Shown here piece by piece: positions 43,545 to 55,099 of a stretch of DNA of 64,000 nucleotides (position 1 is its first letter; every line of letters begins with the position of its first letter). The notes beneath the pieces were generated by a model that did no database searches, was not told where the DNA came from, and worked only from the letters and a program-made list of their open reading frames with translations. Position numbers and translations under genes: made by a program. The DNA is from Dugong dugon (lineage: Eukaryota; Chordata; Mammalia; Sirenia; Dugongidae). The DNA lies in assembly GCA_030035585.1 (NCBI GenBank), contig CM057461.1:1155001-1219000 (forward strand). Direction: 5' to 3'.

Positions 43545-44305
43545 GGAGCCCTGGTGGCACAGTGGTAGCTGCTAACCGAAAGGTCCGTGGTTCGAACCCA
43601 CAAGCTGCTTCTCAGGAGAAAGATGTGGCAGTCTGCTTCTGTAAAGATGACAGTCTTGGTGAGAGTAATAAGAGAAAATCGGTCCCTGACATCTAGGAGC
43701 TGGCCTGGGAAAATCACGCCATGGTGTTCTGCTGAACGTGAACAATATCATAGAACAACAGCAAGACTACTCTGTTAGATAAAGACAAAAATAAATGAAC
43801 TCCATAGTCACATCTGAGCATTATCAAAACATGAACATTGTCCAAGCCACAAAAATGACCGAACATTCCCATGGCCCCTGCCTAGTATGAGTAACTACTG
43901 TTTCTTTACTAATTCCAGTCTTAGCCTCACACTAGTCTTCCTGCTCCTTCTGGGTAAGATTTATTGAGATACCGATTTATTGAGATACCGAATCATAGAA
44001 TTACCGCCTCTTCCTAAAAGCACCCAAACCAGAGCAAAGCCCTGCTTCATTAAACCACAAAATCACCTAATTGTTTGATATCCACAAAATCACCTAACAC
44101 ATCCTGTAAGTCAAGCACCCTTTTATTAAGATGTTCCATGGTTCCCCATGGTGTGCATTCTCCCCCACTGCAAAAACAGTGAACAACTTCCTCAACTAAA
44201 ACAAACCAACAGAAGATTACAGCCTTGGAAACTCTATGGAGCAGTTCTGCTCTATCTTCTAATGTCACTATGAGTCCGAATCGACTCGCTGGTAATGGGT
44301 TTGGG
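43545..44305 (+). mobile_element. AfroSINE split by a 553-bp insertion
   Basis: The head is at 43545-43659 (ggagccctggtggcacagtg...) and the tail at 44213-44305 (gattacagccttggaaactc...gagtccgaatcgactcgctg). The insertion 43660-44212 is flanked by a 16-bp target-site duplication with two mismatches: aagatgacagtcttgg at 43644 and aagattacagccttgg at 44213. Confidence 0.85.
43660..44212. mobile_element. Unidentified 553-bp insertion with a 16-bp target duplication
   Basis: Begins tgagagtaataag and ends accaacag. I could not place it in a known family. The long duplication points to LINE-type retroposition, yet there is no clear poly(A) tail at either end. It contains a 16-bp direct repeat (gatttattgagatacc twice near 43970-44000). 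Confidence 0.5.
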
Positions 44306-44319
44306 CCTCGAGCAACAGG

Positions 44320-44935
44320 AAAAGAAGCAGAGTCAGGACTAGGGGGAGGATATGGAATGTGTGACTAACTGCCTCCATGAACAACTGCCTCCTTTGCCAT
44401 GAGACCAGAACTGGATGGTGCCTGGCTACTGTTACTGAACATTTTGATCAAAGATTCTATAGAAGAACCCTGATCAAAAGAGAGAAGATGCAGACCAGAA
44501 TTTCAAATTCTCATGAAATCTAGACTTTCTGAAGCCATAGAGGCTGGATGAACCCCTGAAACTATTGCCCTGAGATAATCATTAAACCTTAAAGCAAAAA
44601 TATCCCTGAAGTCTTCTTTAAACCAAACAATAGTTTACCTTACCTAGTGAAGAATGTCTACCTTGAACATTATGCTCTTTTAAGATCTATCTATATGGGA
44701 TTAAATTGACAATAGCAACTCGAAAGATTAGATAGAAAACTTAGGGGGCAGTCTGAGTTTATGTTAATGCGAGAGGGACAACTCGGAAAAAGAGGGTGAA
44801 AATGGTTGCGTAACTTGAAGAATGTAATCAGTGTCACTGAATTGTACATACAAAAACGTGAAAGTGGTGCATGTTCTGCTGTGTATATTCTCAACAACAA
44901 TAAAAATAAATAAATTATACATCAAAAAAGAATAC
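44320..44935 (+). mobile_element. LINE-like 3' end, + orientation
   Basis: Ends in ctcaacaacaataaaaataa and an A-rich tail, with a segment 'acattatgctcttttaagat' seen in elephant interspersed repeats as far as I recall. Family not certain (L1 3'UTR or a derived SINE). Confidence 0.45.
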
Positions 44936-44989
44936 ATGCTGCCTGTAGAAGATTTGTGAGTGTCTGAGCACACAGAGTCTACTCAACAG

Positions 44990-45392
44990 CGTCCGTCAGT
45001 TTGTTGTACTGTAGTAGCTAGTGTGTTGCTATGATTCTGGAAGCTATGCCACCAGTATTTCAAATACCAGCAGGATCACCCATAGTGGACAGGCTTCAGG
45101 GGAGCCTCCAAACAAAGACAGGCTAGGAAGAAAGGCCTGGCGATTTATTGCTGAAAATTAGCTGATGAAAACCCTATGGAATGCAACAGAATATTGTCAG
45201 ATATAATGCTGGGAGATGAGGCCCCTGGGTTGGAAGACACTCAAAATACACAGTTGCCATAGCCATGGACTCCAGAATACTAACAATCACGAAGATGGTG
45301 CAGGATCGAGCAACGTTTCCTTCTAATGTACCTGGGGTCACCATTAGTTGGAACTAACTCCTTGGCAACTCACAACAACAAGCATTCACTGG
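44990..45392 (+). mobile_element. RTE LINE with only its 5' and 3' ends
   Basis: The first 250 bp (gtgttgctatgattctggaa ... agataatgctgggagatgag) match the 5' leader of the afrotherian RTE LINE; from about 45245 the sequence is the RTE 3' end (ggtgcaggatcgagcaacgt ... CAA tail). The roughly 3 kb of ORF between them is missing, so this is an internally deleted, non-autonomous form. Confidence 0.65.
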
Positions 45393-45480
45393 GGATAAAA
45401 AGGGAAATGACAGACGTGTACAAGAAAATCAGGATTCCCTCATAATGCCACCGTCCAGAAACAACCAAGGCTAACAGCAT

Positions 45481-45959
45481 TGTCTTAGTCACCTAGTGCT
45501 GCTGTAACAGAAATACCACAGTGGATGGCTTTAACAAAGAGAAATTTATTTCTTCACCGTAAAGTAGGCTAAAAAGTCCGAATTCAGGGCGTCGGCTGCA
45601 GGGGGCACTTTCTCTCTCTGTCGTCCTTCTCATCAATCGTACCCCGGACTAGGAGGTTCTCCACACAGGGACCCCGAGTCCAAAGGACACGCTCTGCTCC
45701 TGGCACTGCTTTCTTGGTGATATGAGGTCCCCTTGTCTCTCTGCTCCCCTCTCTCTTTTATATCTAAAAGAGATTGACTTAAAACACAATCCCATCTTAT
45801 AGATTGAGTCCTGCCTCACTAACACAACCGCCATCCATCCTCCCTCATTAACATAGCGGCAGGATTTACAACATACAGGAAAATCATACAATACCAGGAA
45901 TCATGGCCCAGCCAAACTGATACACACATTTTTGGGGGGACATGATTCAATCCGTGACA
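45481..45959 (-). mobile_element. MaLR-type solo LTR (MLT1-like)
   Basis: Reads + from tgtcttagtcacctagtgct to gattcaatccgtgaca; on the minus strand it starts tgtcacggattgaatcatgt, as MaLR LTRs do, and has aataaatttctctttg as poly(A) signal. Confidence 0.8.
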
Positions 45960-46419
45960 GCCTGCTTTGTCTATGCATACGCTGCTGATGTCTAGGATTA
46001 TGTCACTAAAGAAATGCATTTAGTTACGAGAAGTGGAAAGCCCAATGAACAGGGACTCAAGCACAAGAGGGCTTCATGCACGTGGGCTTCACATAAGAAG
46101 GGTGGGCAGCCCTGGACTGGAGGTGTGGCTCCTGATGTCCTCGAGCCCGTGGGCTCCACATAACTTCCTGCCCTGCCATCTTTAGCTGGTGGCTTTTGTC
46201 CTTGTGGCTGAAGATGGCTCTTGCACCTCAGGTGTTACTTCCCGTTCTGGGCAAGAGCAAGCCCAAGAGCAGACTGGGGGTGCCGGCCACCTCTGGCCCC
46301 CTTCTTCAGCTTCTGAGGTCACCCGTGGCTGCAAGAGAGGCTGGAGGCTGAGGAGTCCTTGTGGACACATCACTCCTCATCCAAGTAAGTCAGGGGCTGT
46401 TAGTAAAAAAGAAGAGGGT
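45960..46419. other. Spacer
   Basis: Single-copy-looking GC-moderate sequence with no gene or element recognised. Confidence 0.5.
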
Positions 46420-46635
46420 TAAAATGACAATGGATACCACTACAGCACGTGCCATGTGCTGCACGTCCAAAAACTGACAACGCTGAGCGCTGGCGAGGTG
46501 CGGAGCAGCTGGAACCCACGCCCTGCTGGTGGGAAGGCAAACTGGGAGCCCCACTGCAGAAAACATTGGGTGGTTTCTTATTGAGTAACTTGCCAGTTAA
46601 ATGACCATGTGACCCAGCCATCCCACGCCTAGACA

Positions 46636-47053
46636 CCTGCCCTAGGGCATGCGTTATCAACAGGGCCAACGTTCGCCCCATGGGGGTGAAAATTGGTTAC
46701 TGATGGGGAAGTAAAAAAAAATCTTAGCGATTACAATGTTTTGTGGCCCTCCAAAGGGTCTCAGGGCGTAAACAGATACACAGTACATCTGTGATATTAA
46801 ATTTCATGGAAAATAAGTCTAAAAAGTCTTCTTCAAACCAAAAACCAAACCTATTGCTGTCAAGTCGATTTCGACTCATAGCAACCCTATAGGACAGAAT
46901 AGAACTGCCCCATAGGATTTCTAGGGAGCAGATGGTGGATTCAAACTACTGACATTTTGTTTAGCAACCGAGTTCTTAACTACTGCACCACCAGAGCTCC
47001 AAAAAAAAGTCTTAGGGGAGCAATAATTCTAGAAAGGTTGAGAAACACTTCCC
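46636..47053. mobile_element. hAT-type non-autonomous transposon inside L1
   Basis: Flanked by an 8-bp near-repeat (tgccctag / ttccctag). The ends (ggcatgcgttatcaac and ggttgagaaacactt) form a decayed terminal inverted repeat of hAT type. It contains an AfroSINE, so it gives a three-level nest: L1, then hAT, then SINE. Confidence 0.6.
46838..47003 (-). mobile_element. AfroSINE nested in hAT
   Basis: Reads + as accaaacctattgctgtcaa ... ctactgcaccaccagagctc. Nearly full length, minus strand. Confidence 0.9.
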
Positions 47054-47785
47054 TAGAGAAATGAAAACAGGTTCACACAGAAACCTGTGAATGAATGTTT
47101 GTAGTGGTTTATTGTAATCACCCCAAACTGGAAAAAATGTGAACATCCTTCAGCAGGTGAATGGCTAAACAAATGGCTCCCCCCGTGCCGTGGGAGACCA
47201 CGCAGCAGTGAAGGAACGAGCTGCTGAGACACCAGCATGGAGGAATCTCAGGGGCATTATGGTCAGTGAAAGGAACGAGACACGAAATGCTGCCTAATGA
47301 ATGAGTCCATTTATATGGCATTCTGGTAAGGCAACACTCAAGGGACAGGCAGCAGGTCATTGGTGACCAGGGACCGGGGTGAGGGCAGGGTGGGCTACAA
47401 GGGGAGGAAGAGGAGTTATTTGGGGTGATGGAATTATTCTATATCTTGATTCTTGTGTTGGTTGACATGACTGTGCTCGTTGAAACTTGTAGAACTGCAC
47501 CCCCAAAACGTAAATTTTATTGTATGTAAATTATACCTCAACAAACCAGACTTCAAAAAAAAGAAGATGAAGGGGAGACTGAATATTGGGTTGGTAACTA
47601 GCAGAGTTGAGTCCCTCCCAAAAAAAAAAAAAAAAAAAAAGAATTAGGACAGAAAGAAGTAAGTTCCACTCTGGGCTGTGAACCGCCATCAGTCACAGTT
47701 TCTCTTTGTGGAGGATGGCAAAGCCTTTCACTCTGAGATGGCAGGCTCCTCATTATTCTCAGAAAAGAATCTTACATATATATGT

Positions 47786-48096
47786 AATTACTGTCTTGGA
47801 AGAAGTACAACCAGAGTACTCCTTAGAAGCAAGGATGGTGAGACGTCATCTCACGTACTTCGGACATGTTATCAGGAGGGAGCAGTTCCTGGAGAAGAAC
47901 ATCATGCTTGGTCAAGTAGATGGTCAACAAAAAAGAGGAAGACCCTCAATGAGATGGGTTGACACAGTGGCTGCAACAATGGGCTTACACATAGCAACAG
48001 TTGTGAGGATGGTGCAGGACTGGGCAGTGTTTCATTCTGTTGTACATAGGGTCGCTATGAGTCAGAACAGACTGGACAGCCCCTGACAACAGCAAT
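47786..48096 (+). mobile_element. RTE LINE 3' fragment
   Basis: Starts tgtcttggaagaagtacaac and ends with tgagtcagaacagactggac. Same region as the end of the copy at 8340-9347. One frame still reads SLEARMVRRHLTYFGHVIRR with a stop further on. Confidence 0.85.
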
Positions 48097-48109
48097 ATAA
48101 TTTTCTACA

Positions 48110-49621
48110 GAGATGACTATGCTGTCTGCAAATAAAGACAGTTATACTTCTTTTCTCCCCCCTAAATCCAAACGCCTTTTCTTTTTCTTGCCTTGTTGCA
48201 CCGAGTAGAATCTGTAGGACTACACTGAGTAGAAGTGATAATGTCCATCTTTGCTTTGTTCCTGATCTTAGGGGGGCAACATTCAGTTTTTTACCATTAA
48301 GGGTGACGTTAACTAGGTTTTTTGTACATATCAGGTTGAAGAAGTTTCCTTTTATTCCTGATTTGAGGAAAATTTTTATCAGGAATGGATGCTAGATTTT
48401 GTGAAGCGAATTTTTCTATGTTTTTAGAAATCATATGGCTTTTCTTTTTTTTAGTCTGTTAATATAGTAAATTCCATTGAGTGACTTTCAAATGTTAAAC
48501 AAACCTTGCATTACTAGAATAAACTCCATTTGATCATGATAGATTCATTTTTTTTTTAATGTTGTTGGATTCAATTTGCTAAGATTTTGTTAAGAATTTT
48601 TTGCATCCTTATTCATGTCACGTATTAGTCTGCAATTTTCTTTTCCTATAATTCTTTGTCTGATTTTGATATCAAAGTCATGCTGGTTTCATAGAATGCA
48701 TTGGGATGTATTACCTCTTCTTTGATTTCCTACGTTTCTATAGAATTGGCATTATTTCTTCCATAAATGTTTGGAAGAATTCAGCAGTGAAGACATATGG
48801 CCCAGAAGTTTTCTTTGTAGGAAGGTCCTTAACTACAAATTAAATTTTATTAATAAACACAGGGCAATCGAGGTTATCTATTTCTTCTTGGGTGAGCTTT
48901 GGTAAGTTGTGTCTTTTAAGAAATTTATCCTGTTCATCTATGTTGTTGGGTTTATTGGCATAAAGTTGTTCATAATATTCCCTTAATATCTGTAGGATCT
49001 TTAGTGCTATCACCTCTCTCATTCCTGATAGTGGTCATTTGTGTCTTCTCTCTTTTTTTCCTGATCATTCTGGAAAGAGGTCTATCGACTTTATGATCTT
49101 CTCAAAGAACCAGCTTTTGATATCATTGACTTTGTTTTGTGGTAAATATACAGGTGACAAAACATTTCAACAATCTTCCCATCTAGTGGTTTCGTTGATT
49201 TTTCTCTATTGCTTTTCTGTTTTCTACTTCACTGATTTCCTGCTCTGATATTAGTTGTTGCTTTTCTTCTGCTGACTTCGCTCTTTTTTTTCTAGTTAAA
49301 AGAAGAAGCTGAGGTCATTGATTTGAGATTTGTCTTATTTTCTAATAGAGGTGTTTAGTGTTATGCATTTCCTCTAAGTACTTCTTTAGCTGCATTCCAC
49401 AAATTTCGGTATGTTGTATTTTCATTTGTATTCATTTCAAAATACTTTCTAATTTCTCTTTTAATTTCTTCTTTGAACCCTGGAATAGTTAGAAGTACAT
49501 GTTTAGTTTCCAAATGTTTGGGGATTTTTCAAATATTTTTAACGATTGGTAATTTAATTCTACTGTGTCCACTGAATATACTTTGTATGAGTTATACTTT
49601 TAAAATTTATTAAGACATACA
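48110..49621 (-). mobile_element. L1 ORF2 fragment, minus strand
   Basis: On the minus strand, 48840-49022 reads REYYEQLYANKPNN and then KFLKRHNLPKLTQEEIDNL, the linker after the endonuclease domain of L1 ORF2p. Many stops; dead. This is the left part of a large L1 that later insertions split (it continues at 50345-50752, 51258-51614, 56920-57075 and 57690-58508). Confidence 0.9.
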
Positions 49622-50033
49622 TTATGGATTGAATTCTGTCCCCCCAAAACATGTGTTGTAAATCCTAATCTCTAGACCTGTGGTTATAATCCCATTTGAG
49701 AATGGGTTGTCTTTGTTATGTTAATGAGACAGGATTAGTGTATGTTTTGTCTTAACTCAGTCACTTTTGAGATATAAAAGAGATTAAACAAGCAAGGGAA
49801 AGAAGCAGAGATGGGGAAGAGAGATGCCAAGCCACATGAAGATTGTCCAGGAGCAAAAGCTCAGAAAAGACAAGGGCCTTCCTCCAGAGTTGTTAGAAAG
49901 AGAAAGCCTTCCCCTAGAACTGACACCCTGAATTCAGACTTCTGGCCTCCTAAACTGTGAGGAAATACATTTCTGTTTGTTAAAGCCATCCGCTTGTGGT
50001 ATTTCTGTTATAGCAGCTCTAGGTAATGAACAG
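49622..50033 (+). mobile_element. MaLR-type solo LTR
   Basis: Starts ttatggattgaattctgtcc and ends ttatagcagctctaggtaat. Inserted in the L1; an RTE fragment is joined directly to its right end. Confidence 0.8.
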
Positions 50034-50345
50034 ATCTGTTTTGGAAGAAGTACTACCAGAATGCTCCTTAGAAGCAAGAATGGCAAGACTTCATCTCACG
50101 TACTTTGGACACGTTACCAGGAGGGACCAGTCCTTGGAGAGGGATATCATGCCTTGGTAAAGAAGAGGGTCAGCAAAAAAGGTGAAGACCCTCAATGACA
50201 TGCAGTGTCTACACACTGACTACAACAATGGGCTAAAGCATAATAATGATCATGAGGATGGCTCAGGACCAGGCAGTGTTTCGTTCTGTTTTACACAGGG
50301 TCCCTGTGAGTCAGAAGCAACTAGATGTTACCTAACAACAAAAGA
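50034..50345 (+). mobile_element. RTE LINE 3' fragment
   Basis: Starts tctgttttggaagaagtact and ends cagaagcaactagatgttac then CAA. Adjoins the LTR at 49622-50033; the L1 resumes after it. Confidence 0.85.
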
Positions 50346-50752
50346 TAAGACAATGTATTTTATGGCTTTATGTTTTGTGTTTATGGCATAAACAAATTTT
50401 ATAATTTATGTTGATAAATGTTCCATTTGCACCTGAAAAGACGGTGTGTTCTGAGGTTGTTGGGTTCTGTAAATGTCATTTAGGTTAATTGGTTGATAGA
50501 GCTACTCAGGCCTTCTGCATCCTTTCCAGTTTTCTGTCTGCTTGTTCCATCAGTTTTTCACAGAAGGATATTGAAATCTCCAACTATAATTATGAATTTG
50601 TCTGTTCCTCATTGCAGTCCATCAGTTTTTGTTCTATGTGTTTTGAAGCTCTCTAATTGGGAACAATCTAATTAGGAGTATTATTCCTATTGATGAATTG
50701 ACCATCTATCTCATGATCAAATGAACTTATCTCTGGTAAAATTCTTCGCTCT

Positions 50753-51252
50753 TGTTTTAGTCCTCTAGTGCTGCTCTAACAGAAATACCACAAGTGGATG
50801 ACTTGAACAAAGAGAAGTTTAATCTCTCACAGTAAAGTAGGCCAAAAGTCCAAATGTAGGGCGTCAGCTCCAGGGGAGGGCTTTCTCTCTCTGTCAGCCT
50901 TCTCATCAGTGTTCCCCTGGACTAGGAGCTTCTCTGCGCAGGAACCTCAAGTCCGAAGGATGCGCTCTGCTCCCAGCACTGCTTTCTTGGTGGTGTGAGG
51001 TCCCCAACTCTCTGCTTGCTTCCCTTTCCTTTTATCTCTTATAAGATAAAAGGGGGTGCAGGCCACACCCCAGGGCAACTCCCTTTACATAGGATCAGGG
51101 ATGTGACCTTAATAAGGGTGTTACAATCCCACCCTAATCCTCTTTAACATAAAATTACAATCACAAAATGGAGGACAACCACACAATACTGGGAGTCATG
51201 GCCTAACCAAGTTGACACATATTTTGGGGGGGACACAATTCAACCCATGACA
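50753..51252 (-). mobile_element. MaLR-type solo LTR with perfect 5-bp target duplication
   Basis: From tgttttagtcctctagtgct to caacccatgaca. The flanking bases gctct (50748-50752 and 51253-51257) are an exact target-site duplication, so the boundaries are certain. Inserted into L1. Confidence 0.88.
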
Positions 51253-51614
51253 GCTCTGAAATCTACTCTGTCTGACGTTGGTACAGCCACTCCAACTTCC
51301 TTTTGATAGTGTTAGCAGTTCATGTCTTTTTCTATTCTTTTACTTTTAACCTATTTGTCTCGTTAAAGTGAATCTCTTGAAGGCATTCAAGGGTCTTGCT
51401 TTTTGTCCTTTTTGGTAATCTCTGCATTTTCATAAGAGACTATTTACATTTAATGTCATTGTTGATTTTGTTGGACTTAAATACACCATCTTGCTATTTG
51501 TTATCTACTCATCCCATATATTCTTTGTTCTGTTTTTCTGCCTTCTTTTAGATGAGTTATGATTCCATCTACCTCCTTTTTTGGCTTATTAGCTTCCATA
51601 CCACTGTTCAGACA

Positions 51615-51938
51615 TGGACCAGTAACTTGAAACCTACCTCCAGAATTGGAGAGCGCTAAGAGACCAAAGGAAGAAACGGGCAGTCCAATGTGGTGGTAAA
51701 GGGGTCTTTGTCGGGGAGATTCACATACCAAGGCAGTGGGGGACTAGAGCAGATCTCCGCACCAAGCAGCAGGGAGGTGGAGGTTTTATAGTCGTCAAGG
51801 ACAAAAGTGGCTCCGAGCCAGAGTTACATAAGACTACCTCAGCAAGGTCACACATCAGAGGCTTGGAAAACAGCAGTGAACTAACGGAAAGCATGAGGGC
51901 AGCCATGTTTGGCCTCGCATAGCCTGTTTTTCCCTTCA
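51615..51938 (-). repeat. ERV LTR (3' LTR in transcription sense)
   Basis: About 324 bp. Plus strand starts tggaccagtaacttgaaacc and ends cctgtttttcccttca. It aligns by eye with the copy at 56582-56919 over its full length, with many substitutions, so the insertion is old. Confidence 0.85.
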
Positions 51939-52599
51939 GTCCACCCCTCGTGGCAGGCTCTTACAATCTAATGGGTTCTTCCTCCTCCGCAAAGTCCCTG
52001 AGGGTCCGAAGAGGTGGTGTCACTGCAGGGACAGACAGCGTTACCGTAGTTGGAGGCACAGACCACACCAGTGGTATAGACAAGCACAGCAGACAATCCC
52101 TATACTCAGGAAAAGGCCAGACCAGCTAGAGGACTACCCAATCGATTCCGGTCAGGGGCTCCACGCTCCAAGGCATGCTGTCGGTGCTTGAGAAGGGGAG
52201 TTGTCAGACCCAGCAGCTGCCTTTGCTGTGGACTGCGGCGAAGCTGGGAGCCCACTCTCAGAAGCGACTGGCAGCCCCGAAGGGAAGAAAGTAGAGTGGG
52301 CCACACCTACAGTCGGAAAGACAGCTGTTTAGGGGGTATCAAAAAGGGTAAATCTTCCCCTTCTGTAAGGATCACACTAGTGGCTTCCTCTCGGGTAGTG
52401 AGAGCAGCGGCTGCTTTAGGCATTTTCCCTGACCAAATGTACCATACTTGCTGCCCCGGGGAGGCCACCTGAGGGGTTGTGAGTAAAGGGTTGCTGTATG
52501 CCAGAAAAGGAGACCCACTTCTGTCCCTCGTGGTATAGCCGCCATTCCCTTCCATGTGGAGTGTGACCATTGTGGCCCTCCGTGCAGTAGGATGGGGGG

Positions 52600-53900
52600 C
52601 TCCCATGTTAGGCTGATCAGTTACTCTGCCTCCAGAGGGATGAAGTAACCAATCCACCCCAGTGGGGTGACCCACGACAGGTACCAATAGGTGGTTCCAC
52701 TTCCCAGCGCCAGGTCCTGGGGTGTCCGGAGGGCCATGCAGTTTTGTTCCGGCAACAACCTTGGTGGATACGTTTCCAGAGCTCGTGACGTCTGGTATAC
52801 GGGGCTAAAGCCCCAGTGGGAGCTGAATTTATCAACCTCAAAGCCTCAGGAAGCACCTTGGTCCACCCCGCCGGGGAAGCCTTGCCTGTAAGGTTAGTAT
52901 TTGTTGATTTAGGACACTGTTCTTCCTTTCCACCAGGCCCATTGCCTGGGGGTTGTAGGGCAGGTGGTAATGCTATTGTACCTTGTAGCAAGACCAGGAT
53001 GGAACTAAAGTCTTCCTAGGGTTTTGGTCCCAACAGTGGAAAGGGGCAAAAAACCGATGCAATCCCATGGAGAAACAATTGTTAGCAGCCTACTATGCTC
53101 TCCGCCACATAGAGCCATTAACAGGGGCAAGAGCTGTCACTCTTCCCATAGCTCTGCTCATAAATGGGTGAGTCAATGGGCTGTTTCCCAAGTTGTCATC
53201 AGCCATCACCCAGAACCGCTGACCAAATGGCATGCATACCTGCAACAACACAGTCCCTTCTCTGCCAGTCCATTGTTCCAAGAGTTACGAGTTGTACTTG
53301 GTCCAGTGACATATCAAAATGACCCCCCCGCACAGGCTAGCGTGCCGTGGAAGCCACCTCCCCTCCCCTCCAGCAGATGCCTGGTACATAGTTGGCTCTA
53401 GCTGAGGTATGCCCCCACTGTGGATGGTGGTGGCTGTGCAAGCCTCCACTGATACCATTTGGTTTGAAACTGGCTCAGGACAAAGCAGTCAAAGGGCCAA
53501 ATTAAGGGCTGCGTGGATGGCAATCACCCACGAACCCTGGCCCTTAACCCTGTTGTCAGCCACCCGTTCGTGAACATCGTGACGTGTAAAGTGTGTCCCC
53601 TGGTCACTGTCAACCCTTTGGGGTATCCCATACGTAACACTCCATTTTGGTAACCTCTTTATTGTAGCGGCCTGGTTTGCTTGTTTACATGGGAACAAAA
53701 ATGCCTGTGTCAAGCCGGTGACAGTGTCCACACAAATGAGAGAGTACTTTGATCCTTTACTAGGAGTAGTGGCCCTATGAAATCTACCTGCCAGTCCGTC
53801 ACTACCTATCTTCCCTCATGTACCTTCCCAGGATCGTGTGGCAGATGCCTTGGGCATTGACGTGAGCACAGGGGACAATTTTGTATAGCACCCACCAGAT
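52600..53900 (-). pseudogene. Integrase remnant of the ERV
   Basis: 53489-53731 (minus) carries the integrase core with the VDSDQGTHF motif (second catalytic Asp), and 52617-52991 (minus) the later region (WTKVLPEALRLINSAPTGA). A His/Cys zinc-binding-type block appears near 53830-53890. Frameshifts separate the pieces. Confidence 0.8.
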
Positions 53901-54099
53901 CACTACACTTTACTGCTGTGCCTGCCTCCTTGGCTATTTTCCAACCAACACAGGCACTTCAGTGTCTGCTTTTCTGGTGAATCCAATGGGCAGCTTTCCC
54001 CTCAGAATGCCCCATTCAACTATGACTTCAGGCAACACACGGGTCTTGCCCTTACCGATGTTCCTGACTCATGCACCCTGTGGGGATTCACAGCCCATC

Positions 54100-54720
54100 C
54101 TCCCAACTATAGGTGGTTAATTAGGGTCTCTAGACACTTCCTGTAACAGAGAAACATCTTCAGCGGTTAACGTGATGTCATCAATTTAATGAAACCCATG
54201 AACAGTGGTGGGGAAAGGGAAAAGAGTCAGATCTCTAACAACCTTATCATGGCAAATAGTGGGACTATGTAGATATTCTTGGGGGGAGCACTGGGAATGT
54301 CCTTTGTTGCCCCTCCCAAGTGAAGACAAACTGGTCCTGGGCAGATGAGGCTAGCAGGATGCTAAAAAATGGATTGGCCAGATCTAACGCAGCATGATAC
54401 GTGCCCAGGTCTCTACTAAGGGTTTCTAGCAAAGAAGTTCATGTTTGCGACTGCAGCTTGTATGGGGGGATCACCTTGTTAAATTCCTTATAGTTCACCA
54501 TCATACCCCAGGACTCCTCTGGTTTCTTCACAGTCCACACAGGGCTATTAAAAGCACTGTGGGCTTCCCAGAGGACACCTACTCTTTTTAATTCCAAAAC
54601 AATTTCACTGATTTCCCTATGCCCTCCCAGCAACTTATATTGCTTGATGTCTACTACTCTTCATGGTGGGGACAGGGTTACAGGTCCTGATGCCACATGA
54701 CTCCTCAGGACTGCTTTTAC
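54100..54720 (-). pseudogene. Reverse transcriptase remnant with a stop in the YxDD box
   Basis: 54439-54633 (minus) holds the N-terminal RT block (VKKPEESW...NYKEFNKV). Further on, the His-Tyr-Ile-Asp-Asp-Ile box is at 54177-54191, where the Tyr codon has become a stop (54186-54188). The enzyme is dead. Confidence 0.8.
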
Positions 54721-54939
54721 CATCCTCACCTGCAGTCAGAATTCTCCCACAGAGGTGGTCAAAGTTAGTCCCATGAGGACAACGACCCCTAGAACGTATT
54801 CTGGTACTGGAGAAATTTAAACTTGATAAGGTTTAAGGGGAGCGAGTCCCACTTGCTGGTTCAGAAGTACCTGGCATACATGGATAGGCTTTCCACTATA
54901 CCCATCAATTGCCAAGAGGGGATCCCTGAAACTGCTCAG

Positions 54940-55010
54940 GGTTTCCAAAGATAAGGGTGCGCTCAGCCCTGGTGTCAACCAGAGCTAGCACCTGCTGCTT
55001 ATTTGTTCTC
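54940..55010 (-). pseudogene. Retroviral protease remnant with a broken active site
   Basis: A Leu-Val-Asp-Thr-x-Ala-Glu motif on the minus strand at about 54960-54985. The catalytic D-T-G triad has Arg in place of Gly (codon 54968-54970), and a stop follows closely. Confidence 0.55.
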
Positions 55011-55099
55011 GACTGATGTATTGTGACCTCGACATGGGGCCTCTGGTCCCCCTGCAGGGCCCTCACCTGCGGGTGACCTAGGCCCCACCCCAGTCCCTA

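Larger units (their letters stand above)
46420..47590 (+). mobile_element. L1 3' end, + orientation, split by a hAT element
   Basis: L1 3'UTR motifs (gctggtgggaaggcaaactg; atgtgaacatccttcagcag after 'caccccaaactgg'; gtaaattatacctcaacaaa) appear in order. It is interrupted at 46636-47053 by the DNA transposon listed next. A poly(A) run of about 23 follows at about 47618. Confidence 0.8.

Noticed and set aside
51939..52600. An envelope gene in the provirus
   Set aside because: Only 0.66 kb lies between integrase and the LTR, with no signal peptide, membrane segment or surface/transmembrane motif visible.
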